Positions 1 through 11,757 of a stretch of DNA of 42,325 bases are shown here, in pieces. How positions within the stretch are numbered: the stretch's first letter is position 1; each line of letters begins with the position of its first letter. The stretch is from Blakeslea trispora (taxonomy: Eukaryota > Mucoromycota > Mucoromycetes > Mucorales > Choanephoraceae): assembly GCA_025331445.1 (NCBI GenBank), contig JAIWNE010000184.1, forward strand, positions 1-42,325, given 5' to 3'. A program made the position numbers and the translations under genes. The notes under the pieces were generated by a model, which had not been told where the DNA came from, did no database searches, and worked only from the letters and a program-made list of their open reading frames with translations.

Positions 1-148
1 GGTGAAGACAATCAGCAACAGAAACACAAGAAACATTGTGCATCTACCCGCTTGGGCTGTTGATCACGAACTTTTGTAGTTTATCTTCTTTTTTTTTGTT
101 GAAACTAGAATAAATGCATAAAAAATAAAAAAAAAAAGTGTGTATTAT

Positions 149-3100
149 TTATTTAAAAAACATTCGTGTCAATGGAAGAGCAATGAAAACCCCATCGATT
201 TCAGTTGCACAAATGCTTATAGGTACATACAATTTATGTACAGGTAAAATACTGTACGAGCTTTTTTGCTCGTATTCCTTACGAAAAGGACGATTGATCT
301 CGCTTGTGCCTGTTGCAAAGTCTTCTACACCAACACGAGGGTTTTTATACCAATTGACGAACGCAAAGCAATGCTTAGTCAGGAAGCGCTCGCCGTTTTC
401 ATGATATACAGTTTCATGAAAGAAAAAGTACTCCACGGTTCCTGCACGCAGATGTTCTTCACCTCGGGTATCAGATACCCTCTCCAGATCATCACTCTCG
501 TAATATCAGGACGGAATGCATAAATCTGTGCTGCATTGTTTCGACCCGTCAGACGAGAACCGTAACATATCCAAGCACTTTGATTTTTTTATTTCTGCAC
601 CTCGTTAGTATCTCAAGAGGTGTCTCGTATTGCCTCTCATAGTATGCTTTCAAGCATTCAAGATCCTCTTGACTGAGTCTGTTGGAGGCTCTTCTGGCAA
701 ATGAAACCAACACATGGCATCCTCTGCAATGTTCATGCCATAGGTACATTTTTTCAGAAACTTGAAAATAGTCTCTCTGTGAATGGAACTATCTGATCCA
801 AAAGGTACGAGTTCCATACCGTTGCTGTAGTTGTTCAGATTCTTGTACATGTTAAGTTTTAAGACGATTTAAAAAGAGAGAGAGAAAAATATGAGAAATT
901 ATTATGAGGTGCATGAATTTATTTATTTAAAATACGTCAATTGGAATGAACTTTTTTTCTCTTTTTCTTTTATTTTATTTTTTCACATTGCCAGTAATGA
1001 ACATGTCGAGATCTTCACGCGGCCGAGGATGCTAACCAGTTGAAGAGCAACGCTTTATAGGACGCGACTTGCTAAGTTATTGTCAAAGCAAAAAGACTCG
1101 GGTATTATACTCTCAACTTTAAAACGAAAGCTTTCTTTTTTAATATTTTTTTATTCAAGATATGGAATACAAATACAAAAAAAAAGTCTATAGTTAATAA
1201 AAAGAAGCAAAGGAAGAAATTTAGCTGGAATTATAATAAGCAACAGAGTTATGGTCGTTTGAAAAGATAATCTGTTGCATTCTATGCATATAGGTTCTTT
1301 CGAAGCTGCGTTTGTGGTTGGTGTTAATGTTCTTGATGAAGAAATTATTACGCTCGAAGCCAAAACCCCAGAAGCAAGAAATTGGCCGAATTTATGAATG
1401 CATTCACGGAGGTGAAGCATAAAATGGAATTAGGTGTCACAGAGCGGGTGCCATACGTCGTTCAAATCCTTGGGCAAAAGAAAGTAGATGCTGATGCACC
1501 ACTTCAATATCGGTTGTTTTGATTGCGTTACTGTTTAGAAATCTTAGAGCGTTGATAAGATGCATGATTAACGAGTAATCAGAGGCATTTAGGACTGAGG
1601 TGACAGGACGCGTTCAGCAAAGGATGTCATGAAATCTTTGAACTCTACAGCTTTAACGTGAGAGAAACCATCTTTTGTGATCTTTTTGGCCAGAGAGGCG
1701 CAGGCAGCTTGTGGATGGTATTTGATCATTTCCAGCATGATCTTCTTTATCTGCAGCAAAGCACCTTCAGGGATCATGGTCTGTATAGCCTTCTTTGCAA
1801 CACCGAGGTACAGAGCATGCATCGGCTCAATTGCAATGCAATTGTACGAGTAGTAAGGCAACTCAAAGAGAACCGAGTACCTTACACCGCTACTTTTTCT
1901 CTAATGCGCTTCGTTCACTAACTGTCTTTGCATCTTTCCAGGCTTTCGAACTTCTTCTCGTCTCTTCTCTTGACCGGGGCTCCCACTGATCACAGTTCCA
2001 GTTGCAATAGTTGCGATTGTTGCCCGTGCCTTCGAATCTCGTGAAAAGTGTCTTGCACAAGTGACACCCATATGCACTGTTGAAGGACATACTTGCAGCA
2101 AGCTTCTTTGTGGCTGGCAGATCTGAGCTGATAGCATACAAGCATGCCCTCACGTTGTTTGTCTGGATAGTTCCATCTGACATCACCATCTTCATCATCG
2201 TACCTTGCAAAAGCGTCTTCATGTCTTCAACCAAAGGAACAAGGTAGTGGTTGATCGCCGTAGTAGGGGGCTCACTTGGACCCGGGATCACACCAACAAG
2301 GATCATATTTTCTTTGAGATCTCGACCATTTTCTTTTGGTAGGTTCATAATTGTCAGGTAAATACAACCAACGCTGTGATGGGTGTCAAAGGGGCTAAAC
2401 CAGTCAATGTTTAGGCTGAATAGAATGTTGTAATCTGATTGCCAAACGAAAGGAGACTCATTGGGAGAGGACTTGAAATCAAGGAAGCCAGCAGCATCGT
2501 ACACATCGCAGAGGTATTCATTGGCAGGACTGCGGTCTTTCCAAGCCTTGACCTTATCAGCAAACCCCTTTCTTGAGAAGAATTTCTTGAGAGTTGCGGG
2601 GATAGAGCAGTATGAATAGACTAGCTGGGGAGCGAGTTTGCCCGTTTCAGCATTGCTATCAGTGTTGTATACCAGGCCATCACAAAATTCACCCGAGCTA
2701 GTAGGCTTGTAGACTGCACCTTTCAATGGTTGATTGCAAGTCTTTGCTTCTTCTGTTGGATTGCTTTTGATATTGGAAAGATGGTGACAGGAGGGACAAA
2801 CTGCGTAATGTTTGATACCATCTGTGCTCAACGCCTTCAAAGGATCGCGGTCAACAAAGGTCGTAACTGTCTTTGGGAATCTGTATTCATCACCATGGAT
2901 CTCCAATACTTTGTTGAGCGTCTGCATTACATCTTCAATTTGGGCATTGGGAAGATTATTGTTGTGGAGTTTGGAGACCATGGATGACAGGATCTTCAAA
3001 GTCTCAGACTGGGGGATTTTGTTTGCTAAGTTAAAAAAAAACATGAAAATTAGTTTATCATTCTAACTGAAAATAATAGAATACTACTTACAGCAAGAAA

Positions 3101-3592
3101 AAATTCATCAAACATATCTTCGTTATCAGAAGCGGCATCAATAGTCTCGACATCACTGTTATCGACTTCAATTTGATCATCAGTTGCATCGTTCATGGTG
3201 TAATCCATTGAATCAAAGTGCTCTGAGTTGACTAGAAGCTAGTTAGAAATGATTCAACACTACAGGTACGAGATATCCAATTGTTTACCTTCATCGATAG
3301 GAGCACTAACACTGGCAACTCTTCTACGGTAGTACGCAGGTGTATTGGCGGTAGCAGTTCTTCCACCTAAACATAAAAGAAAAACAAATACAAGTTAGAA
3401 TCAGGGCTGTTATTTACAAGTCATACACTTACTGTAAGAAGCTCTCCACTTAGCATACTTCATGCCTCCAAATTTCTTGGTTCTGACATGGTAATTGTAA
3501 TCGGCTTGATTCAAGAGAGGTCTGGGAGGAGGAAGGACACCACATTCATCACAGTGACAGTAGTAACATCTTTCAGTGATACGGGTAGACAT
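149..3592 (-). pseudogene. tnp2-type CACTA transposase, spliced and decayed (CACTA-1)
   Basis: Transposase that would cut and join CACTA termini in the nucleus. The ATG at 3592 opens an N-terminal zinc-finger-like exon (3433-3592, CYYCHCDECG) ending in a GTAAGT donor. Exon 2 (3289-3366) and an acidic exon 3 (from 3231 to about 3095) follow through GT-AG introns in matching phase. The main domain runs down from about 3030 and contains FQSDYNILF-like, SFNSAYGCHLCK and PYYSYNCIAIEPMHALYLG motifs that align with the CACTA-2 protein. An extra A in an A-run near 1893-1898 shifts the frame just before the MHALYLG segment. Further shifts near 1600 and 1430 separate GFERNNFFIKNINTN (about 1320-1360), and others separate the C-terminal pieces at 850-549 and 436-149, the last with SILPVHKLYVPISI. 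The exon 3/4 boundary is uncertain. The gene is clearly inactive; the family call is firm because CACTA-2 provides an internal comparison. Confidence 0.8.
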
Positions 3593-5405
3593 TTTGTATA
3601 AGGTAATTGATGGATTTAGAATAAGAATATATGGGCGTTTGAGTGTTATTTTCTTTGACTCTTTTATACTTTTTCTCTCTTCAAATTCTGTCTGCTTTGA
3701 TACAAATCGAATATGTTGAGCAACATATTATTCGTTCCTTGATCAAGGACAAATGAAAACTTTTATTGATTAGAAACCATTGATCGGAAACAATGTCTTT
3801 GGATGATTAAGGATGTCGGTTGATGAATGATCCCTTTTGGTAGATGTATATTAACCGAAACATTTTATGATTTTGGTATCCATCGATAGAGCAAAGCTTT
3901 TTATTTAAATTAATGTGTATATTATCTCATTAACTTTACAGTCAAAGACTATACTCTCATTCTTTATACTCCTTTACTCTGTTTTAGGATAAGATGCCTT
4001 CCTAATATATCCAAAGTAAAGAAGTTTGTTCAAATACAGCTATCTGCTATTAAATATTCGAGACCGATCAGAGTTTTTTTTTTTGACTACGCTTGTTGGT
4101 GCTGCTGACTTTTCTTTACCTTTGATTTTTTTTGATTGGTTACAGTAGGAGAATACTCTCTTTTTTTTTAATTCAAAAATATCACTTTAAGAGAATCTCA
4201 GTTGCAGCATACGACTGATCAGACTACGCAAACCATATAAGCTCATCTCAACTTGTAGAAATACTAAATAACGAACTCTAATAACAACAATAAACCACCA
4301 GCTTTTTTTTTATTTCTTTAATGAAGTTGTTTTACATGCAAAGCTTTAACTTGTGATTCTTTATCTACGAAAAGAAACGTTCGACTTCTTTTATCTAGTA
4401 TTTTTCAGTGGGCTTTTCAATATACTGCACTCTTGAGACCAGCAACAGTGATTCGCACAAACAGTTGGAAGTAATGTAGAAGCATTCTCTTTATAAACAA
4501 TTTTTTGAGCGACAGCATATGTTTAAATCTTTTTTTTTCTTTTAAACAACCCAAAGCTATTCAAGACATTAGTGTACATTACAGTCTTTATCAGAGCCTT
4601 TCCTGATTGTTAGTTCACACTTTCAAATAAAAAATAATTTACCTTTTACATGACTACAGTAATTCCTCTCTCTTTTTTTTATTTTTTTTATTAATCTCTT
4701 TTTTCAGTGGTATCGAGCTTCTCTTTTTTTTTGTTATTCAGTATGAACTTTTCGATACCTTTTCTCTATTTAGTGAAAAGAACAACGACATCACTACTCT
4801 TTCTTCAACTTGTACGAAATAACCAGCATCACTCTTCTTTAAGCAGTGTTTTTATTTTATTTTTTTTATAAAAAGAGAATAACGAGCTCATGAGCCACTG
4901 TTTCGATAAACTATTCGCAAAAGCCCTTTCCTAATACAACAGAAATACTTTTGCGACACTACGGACTACTCACTACCTCATCATGTGCAGCATTGCTACA
5001 TGTACCAACAACATTAGCATACTGCATAATTTCTTTATGCTTTAGAAAAAAATAGACTGCTCTAGCCAATCATATTGATGGATTCATTTTGCAGTGAATT
5101 GATTTTTAGCAGAGGAAAATTTGGCAGAGGTAAAAACCGGACTTTTAAACACTTAAAATTAATTTATTATTTTTTTTTTACAAGTTAAAGAATACTAGAA
5201 ATTAAACAGCTATAAAACAATAAATACTTGCTGTAAAGGTCTCAATTTTTTTGCAAAAATGTATTCTAGATAGTTAAAGATATACTCATGCCAAGTCTCA
5301 GCTCATTCTGACCATTTTTCATCGAGTTATAAATTTGCTGCAAAATAACCCTCTATAACAACCCCTATAACTCATGTTTTCGGGCATGAGTTACGGGCCG
5401 GAAAA
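3593..5405. other. AT-rich non-coding 5' region of CACTA-1
   Basis: No open frame with recognisable content. The stretch is dominated by T-runs and A-runs and lies between the tnp2 start and the element terminus, so it is presumably promoter and subterminal DNA of the transposon. Confidence 0.5.
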
Positions 5406-5422
5406 CCCAATTTTCTGTAGTG
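5406..5422 (-). repeat. CACTA-1 terminal sequence
   Basis: On the minus strand it reads CACTACAGAAAATTGGG, a typical CACTA/EnSpm terminus. It lies on the 5' side of the CACTA-1 tnp2 gene. The partner repeat is outside the window. Confidence 0.6.
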
Positions 5423-5424
5423 GG

Positions 5425-5436
5425 CACTACACCGAA
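5425..5436 (+). repeat. CACTA-2 left terminal inverted repeat
   Basis: CACTACACCGAA, the exact reverse complement of 13695-13706. It starts 2 bp after the CACTA-1 end. Confidence 0.72.
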
Positions 5437-5516
5437 GAGGTTGGCAAACGAACCATGATTTTTACGGAACACACGTCTGCTTCGTACGGAACCTACTTGG
5501 CACTCCCAATTCATTA

Positions 5517-5660
5517 GCCGTCGTGGAAACCTGGGTTCGAAACACATCTGTTTCACACGACGGCGAATGAATATCCATTAATGCATTCGTTACCACGACG
5601 GCAAATGAATCACGGTTACTGCCCCAATTTCCACAACGGCAAACAGATTACGAGAACTGC
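5517..5660. repeat. CACTA-2 subterminal repeats with inverted copies
   Basis: A motif close to CCACGACGGC(A/G)AATGAAT recurs at about 5555-5573, 5593-5610 and 5633-5648 (the last as CCACAACGGCAAACAG). An inverted copy, GCCGTCGTGG, lies at 5517-5526 and can pair with CCACGACGGC at 5593-5602. Clustered short repeats next to the terminus are a known trait of CACTA elements, where they serve as transposase binding sites; that role is inferred here. Confidence 0.55.
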
Positions 5661-6894
5661 CTCGTTTCCAACGTGTGTCTCGTATCCTTTGGAGTGACCT
5701 GATTGGATTACATTCTTGAAATAGTTCTTTCAATTGGCTTCTTTTCGCAAAAATACGTTCAATAATTCGTTCTGATTGGGTTCATATTCGGTATTTTTAT
5801 TCAAATAGATGATTGCAATTGGATAGAATGGCTTCTTTACACAAACATACTTCTTTACAATTGGACTGTTTACAGCAAATATAGAGGATTAGAGGCTTAA
5901 AAAAGTGGCTTTTTATTATAGGAAAAAACTTTTTTGATTGAAAATAGTGGCTTTTTATGGTGGAAAATACTAGGGGATAGGATTAAAAACTAGGCAAAAA
6001 CCAGGCAGAATGGCAGGAAAAGGGAAAGGCGAAACGTCAAGAAAAATCAGACAAAATGGTAGGCAGAATGGTAGGCAGAATGGCAGACTTGGTCACAGTG
6101 GTTCTATTAAGCTCCTTTGCACTCCTTGCACTTAAACGATAGAAATTACAGGGAGAATGGCTATTACAACAACGGAACAGTTAGTTATACTCTTAGTATA
6201 GAATAATATAGCTTACTTACATTAAAAAGACTTAAAGACGGTGTAGGAAGCAGGATACAATACCCAAGGGCAAAAGAAGCTTACAAACAGAAAGAAATCT
6301 ATAGAGATCGAATGAGTTTTATATCAAAGCGATAATTAATACTTTTACTTACGTCTCAAAGGATCATAGCACCCAAATTTTTAACCGGGAACGGTCGCGG
6401 TACATAAAGCAACTAAAACAGAGTGGTTAGAAAAGTTTTCAGTCATGTCCATGACTTTACTTACCTTTGTACTGACATCGCCGAGAAAAGATTAAACAAT
6501 GATAGAAACAGACCGCTAATTCTGAAAAAACGGTGAGTTAAATATGAAATGATTTGCTTGTAAAGTCTTACCTTAAGCGATGTAATGATTTACATGAGTC
6601 CTCATAGAAAGCAAGACTTGATTGAATATTTATAATGAGTGAAATGTCAATTGAGCTTAGAAATAGTACTTACAAATTTTATTTGATCACTTAATAAAAA
6701 TAAATTAGAAAAGAAAAAGAAAAACGAATAAAAAAAATTTTTTCAAATTATTTTAAACAAGAAATGATGCCATAACAACGACCTTCCTTTTTTGTACATA
6801 AAACGAGCACAAAAAAAAGGGTTCTGTCAAAAATTGTTATAAATAGGAGTTGACAAATAGACAACATGCCTTCCTCATCTCTTATCATATCAAT
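5661..6894. other. Non-coding interior of CACTA-2 with short tandem repeats
   Basis: No gene seen. GTGGCTTTTTAT occurs twice (about 5907 and 5947), and a 12-bp motif GGCAGAATGGTA repeats between about 6003 and 6086. Otherwise the sequence is AT-rich. Confidence 0.45.
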
Positions 6895-7942
6895 ATGAAC
6901 CAAATCCCTGTTGTTGCCACTGCCTCCCCCGTCCTACATCCGTCCCGTTGCCCGTTTCGCTGCCCGTCTGTTGCTCGTCCTGTTCCACATCCTGCTGTAA
7001 TCACTGTCGAGGAACTCCAGGAAATAAAGCTCGTCTGGCTGAATTGGAGGCCTTGAACCGTCCAGTTGCTCCTAGCACTGAACGTACTAGAGAAAAATCC
7101 ATCCATGGTAGAAACCCTGCCTTGCGTGTATGTTTATTACTTACTTTTATGTTTATCTTCCCACTAATATAATAGTCGTTTTGAATAGAAAGCTGTACAA
7201 TCTGCGGTGCAAGATGCAAGAAGCATTGGTGTCGAGTTCTCTGTCCAGCATTCGATGAAGCATCCGCTGAGAAATCTGGATGTTTACAACTGCATCATGA
7301 GTCTTGCTATTAGGGAAGTGAAGATGCAATCTGGCCTTCCAGAACACCAAGAGTTGGCAAAGAGTATCATCACTGCCATTGATGCCAAGATTCGAAACCA
7401 ATTCGACACCTTGGTCAAAGCTTCAAGCAGCAAGGCCTGACCACGGAGCAAACCGAACAGCGTGCTGCCTTGTATCGTAAATCTAGACGTTTACAAGAGT
7501 AAGTATCCAGAAACCATGCTAAGTCTTTGATAAATATTTACCTTTTACTTTGGTCTTAGAAACACCATGCTCGCCTCAGTGCATTTGTTGCTTCTTGTGG
7601 TCTTCTGGCCAAGAAGTTGCCTCAAATGAAGAGAGTGAGGCTGTACTCAAGATGGAGTACATGTCTGAAGACGAAGATGCCGAGGACGAAGAAGTTGGCA
7701 AGCACTTCTGTACTGCTATTCCCTCTTGGCGCTCTCAGAAGGTGAGTTATAGGAGTTGTATTGTTGTTTCCATGATATTAACCGCATCAATTTAGCTGAC
7801 CAACTTCTACCACCTTCTTGACAAAGCAAATAAGAAGGACTCAAGAAGCCGCTGTCAAGTCTTTCGTCGTCAACAGGTTGTTGAAAAGGTGTTGTCTGAC
7901 GAACATCGTCAAGCGCTTCCTCTTTGGGCCTTCAGACCTTAA
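6895..7942 (+). pseudogene. Second CACTA-2 gene, convergent to tnp2, decayed; function unknown
   Basis: A plus-strand gene remnant with coherent peptides that switch frame several times. The ATG at 6895 begins MNQIPVVATASPVLHPS; a frame change near 7023 leads to ARLAELEALNRPVAPSTERT. A GT-AG intron (about 7128-7189) precedes SAVQDARSIGVEF and LRNLDVYNCIMSLAIREVKM. A further shift near 7418 gives QQGLTTEQTEQRAALYRKSR. A second intron starts at about 7500 (GTAAGT donor). An acidic segment EYMSEDEDAEDEEVG and WRSQK follow, then a third intron and an end at LPLWAFRP with TAA at 7940-7942. I do not recognise a domain. Position inside the CACTA termini suggests an accessory transposon gene, possibly in the role of plant TNPA, but the strand is opposite to tnp2. 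The several shifts make it a pseudogene, unless I have misplaced introns. Confidence 0.5.
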
Positions 7943-8268
7943 CGTTGGTTTCTTTTTCTCTTTTTTTGTAATAAATAAACCTTTAAAAAAGTATAAGCTC
8001 TCCAGTATTGGTATGCAACTTGAATACTTAGCTATATAATATATGCTTGCTTTTGATGTCTCTTAAATGCTACCCATGTAGAAGGAAAGAGCAAGCACAG
8101 CTGTTAAAAAATTTCACCGAATGGAAAAATAAAAATTAAATAAAAGAGAAAGAGATTAAGCAGAACAGGAAATAAAAATTTATTAAATAAAAAAAAGTAA
8201 CTGACAAGAACATCAAGATACAAAAAAAAGGCAAGGGTAAATATATATGTGTGAAATAAAAGAAAAAT
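7943..8268. other. Spacer between convergent CACTA-2 genes
   Basis: AT-rich, no open frame of note. It is bounded by the stop codons of the two convergent genes and presumably holds both 3' ends; an AATAAA-like ATAAATAAA lies just after the plus-strand gene at about 7970. Confidence 0.45.
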
Positions 8269-11200
8269 CTAAGCTATTAATTTGGCAGGCAGGTCGATTG
8301 CAACATGTAAGTTTGTAATATGGTCTTTGACAATAGCAATCTGGCTATAGAGTTGACTAACAGGTATGATGGATGCGATGGAAAGAGGTTCAAATTCGTT
8401 CTTTAGAAGCCTCATACCGTACTTGGAAGAGTCGCTGTTGTTATAGTAATGCATTTGCATGTCAGATTGAACGAACCAGTTGACATATGCGAATGTGTGT
8501 ACTGTTGGAGATTGGTCACCGTTTTCATCTTCTACCATTACTGTATGTCTAAAGAGACATTCAATCTGACAACACCGGAGCACAGCAACATCATTTTCTT
8601 GGCAGTATGCCAAAGCATACGAACCGCGTTTATTTTTTGTTGAAGCCTCAACAGACTTGAACCGGTTACCCAGTATGTTGATCACAAGGAACTTGTTGTT
8701 GAAGACCAATAAATCACAATGATATAAAATCAGAGAATTAATCAGACTAAAGATAATGTTTTATTTACTTCAAAATTGATGTGCTATTTATACTTTTCAT
8801 GAAGATGATATTTCAACTGAGATTGTAAAACTTTTCTAGAGGTTTGTAGATGATTATGATAATAACAACGAATCGGATGAGAGATGAATGATGACAGTCT
8901 TGTAAAGAAGAATTACTAAAATAGAATGATTGGCCATCTGTACCTTAAACCCAGTAACTGGTAAATTATTGGCAAGATGTCAGTCCTGACCTTGAATGAA
9001 GGTTTATCCGAATTGAATGTCAAATGAAACAAGCTGAAGTCGAATTAGAGAATGATTGTGGATTCATAAGTGGCTAAATACTTGATCCGTACTGTATGAA
9101 TACAACACTTGTCTACTTGTTGAGTCACCGGAATTGTACCAGGACAAAGCGCTGCGATATGCTGGTCTTTATAGACACCAGAGTACACAGTGTTGTAATA
9201 CAGGACAAGGCAAGAGAACATATCATCTGACAAGGTGCCTGATCTGATCTTATTAAGCCCAAGTGCAGCAGAAGGAAGAGGCTCGGAACCAAAAGCAGGA
9301 ACATCTCCAATGCGTATCTTGTACAAGGTTTTGAGACAAAAGCTACGATCCGCCAAGCTAACAAGTCTAGCCTTAAGACTGCCAAAAAGATCTTCAACTT
9401 GAGCAGTACATGCCTGGGGTATAAAGGGCAACAGGGATGCAACAGACTCTTCGAAATGAACTTGCAATAGGAATTTGTTAAGGTAAGTACGCTCAACGCA
9501 GTCCTTTCTGTTGGTCCGGATAGCCTTGATGTCCTGGTTATACCTTTCAAAGTTAAAGAGCCAGTGAGAAGGCGAAGCAGAGTAATCTAACATCGTTTCC
9601 TTTAGATGCAAAGCGTAGTGGAAGTTGGGCGTGATCAAGGACTTGTTCTTGTACACAGCGTCAAACCCAGAAAGGAACGAGTGCAGGAGGTTTTGAGCAT
9701 TGTCGAGCTCAACAAGGGACACACAAGGGGAAAGAAAAATCTCTGAGGCCTTTACAAAAAGCATCCAGTGCTCGTATGCTCTTTGACCAAGATATGCCGG
9801 AAGCAAATGTCTTGAAAGCACCAACAGCCAAGTAGTCCATTCGTCAGCCTTCATGTTCGAAAACCCATCACCAACTGCAATTTTCCGAGTAATAGACGAC
9901 AACGCATGGCCCGGAGGCAAAACAAACTTATCTGCCAAGACTGCTTGCATGTCTTTAAGGCCTTTGGAGTCGATTAGAGGAGAGAGTGTTGTTGTACCTG
10001 ACTTCAAGGGACTTGTCCATACTTTTGTCATTTTCTTTGTGATACCGAGGAGAAGGTTATGCATTATGTCAACCCCAACATGACGTACAGGGTTGAAATA
10101 AGGCAAATCCAAAAGGACGCTCTAGCGAATACCGTTTGCTTTCTCTAACAAAACACGCTCTGCATTGGTTTTAGTATTACGCCAGTTTTTTGCCAGTTCT
10201 CGGTGCTCTTGGCTGCTTCTTTTAATCCAATTTTCAACGTCAAAGTCGGTGAAATCACGAGCTATTTTTCCTTGGACAAGTGCAGGGAATTGCTTCTTAC
10301 ACTTGTGACATCCGTTGGTTGAGGTGCAGGATGTCAAGCCGACTACTTTCTTCTGAGCAGGAAGATCCATCATATACAACGAGATACCAGCCTTTACCAG
10401 ATGAGTGCCTTTAGTCCTTGTCTCCATTTGGACACCATTCATTAAGACCAAAAGCTCTTCGACCAGAGGGCGCAAGTAGTTGTTCATCTGATACGTGCTT
10501 GGCTCACTAGGACCAGGTATCAAGCATACCAAGATGGTGTTCGTACGGATATTACGCACTTCGCGAGGCAGGTTCTGAATTGTCAAGTAAATTGCACCAA
10601 CACTGTATGATTCTTTGTATGCCTGGAACCAGTCGCAGTTCAACGTAAGAAGCAGGTTATAATCGCTTTGGAATACAAAGGGTTGGCTGTCGGTATCATT
10701 GATCTTAAACTCATTCCAGACTTTGCCATCGTAGATGTCTGATAGCATACCAGGTAGAACTTGGCGTTTTTTCCGGAGAGTAAGACTTTCGGCAAATCCG
10801 TTGCGCATGAAGAAACCCTTCAAAGTATCCACCAACGAGTTGTAAAAGAATGACCTCACTGGAGCAAGTTTACCGTACTGGTTAGTCACTAGCAATTCGG
10901 CTTCACAGAAAGCAGAGTCGTTGAAGATGCCAGTGTCTGCACAATAGCGTTGGTCTTGTACTTTTTGTTTTTCTTCATCTGAATCGTATGGATGGATAGC
11001 GTGACATTGAGTACAGTTCACATACTCCTTTACTGCTTTGCTGCTGTGTTTGTTAGATGAGTTCCATCTATCGAAAGTTTCTATAGTGGCAGGAAATCTA
11101 AAGCTTTCTTCCGTAAGACAGAGCACCATGTTACAAAAAAGCATTACTATTTCAGAAGTGACATCGGCAAGCTGATTTTTGCGCAATAAGAGTAGCATGG

Positions 11201-11757
11201 CGAACAAAAGCGAAGCGATAGGCGAAGTAGGAAAATTCTCATTGACAGGACATTCGTAAGGAGCGTCTTAAAAAATAAGGATGAATAGATAAGTTTATTG
11301 ATCATTTAAAAACATTGAGAATGGAGACATACCATCTTGATTGACGTCTTCAGCTGGAATGTCTTCAATAGGCGTGGGTGTATGAGGAACAACACCAAAA
11401 GAGAACTCCATTTCTATTCAGTTGATGTTAATGTATGTAAGACTACATTGTATATCGCAAGGCTTACCATCGTCGACTAAAAGACTGTTGAGTGAATAAG
11501 TAAGTCCTGAGTTAAGTGATTGAGAGGTAGCATCATCTACAAAACAAGCATGAGTATCAGATGTCAATAATGATTAGATGTACAAAAGTTGTATAATTAC
11601 ATTCAAGTCTTTGTCTCTTTTCGACTTCATGCTTTTGATGCTCACGGTAAGCACGCTTAGTGACCTTGCCATGTCCAACTTGTGAGTTTTCCTTGCATAC
11701 AGTGCAAAAGCACATCATCAAACCGTTACAAGTAGAAGAGTTGGTAGAAGTAGACAT
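8269..11757 (-). pseudogene. tnp2-type CACTA transposase, spliced, with an internal stop (CACTA-2)
   Basis: Transposase of CACTA-2. Exon 1 (11601-11757) starts at ATG and carries a CFCTVCKEN zinc-finger-like motif with a downstream H. Exon 2 (11468-11536), exon 3 (11333-11413) and exon 4 (from 11266) join through three GT-AG introns of 54-66 bp in consistent phase, giving an acidic linker before the main domain. Exon 4 holds FVFQSDYNLLLTLNCDWF, LIPGPSEPSTYQMNNYLRP and CTSTNGCHKCKKQF. A single TAG at 10122-10124 then stands where CACTA-1 has a Tyr codon. Beyond it the same frame continues with DLPYFNPVRHVGVDIMHNLL and HWLFNFERYNQDIKAIRTN to 9045. The C-terminal piece (8269 to about 8750, TFAYVNWF and SIIPVSQLYSQIAI) matches the CACTA-1 C-terminus and must be joined through an intron or a break between 9045 and 8750 that I could not resolve. 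Confidence 0.82.

Larger units (their letters stand above)
1..5422 (-). mobile_element. CACTA-1: partial CACTA/EnSpm DNA transposon, 5' terminus at 5422
   Basis: A minus-strand tnp2-type transposase gene (149-3592) is followed, on its 5' side, by about 1.8 kb of AT-rich non-coding DNA ending in a CACTA-type terminus at 5406-5422; read on the minus strand this is CACTACAGAAAATTGGG. The neighbouring element CACTA-2 has the same plan (gene start to terminus 1.9 kb), which supports this boundary. The other terminus is not in the window, so neither the target-site duplication nor the full length can be judged. Assignment to CACTA follows from the tnp2 protein plus the CACTA end. Confidence 0.68.

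Noticed and set aside
5525..5550. Possible tRNA B box CTGGGTTCGAAAC
   Set aside because: No surrounding cloverleaf; lies in the CACTA subterminal repeats.
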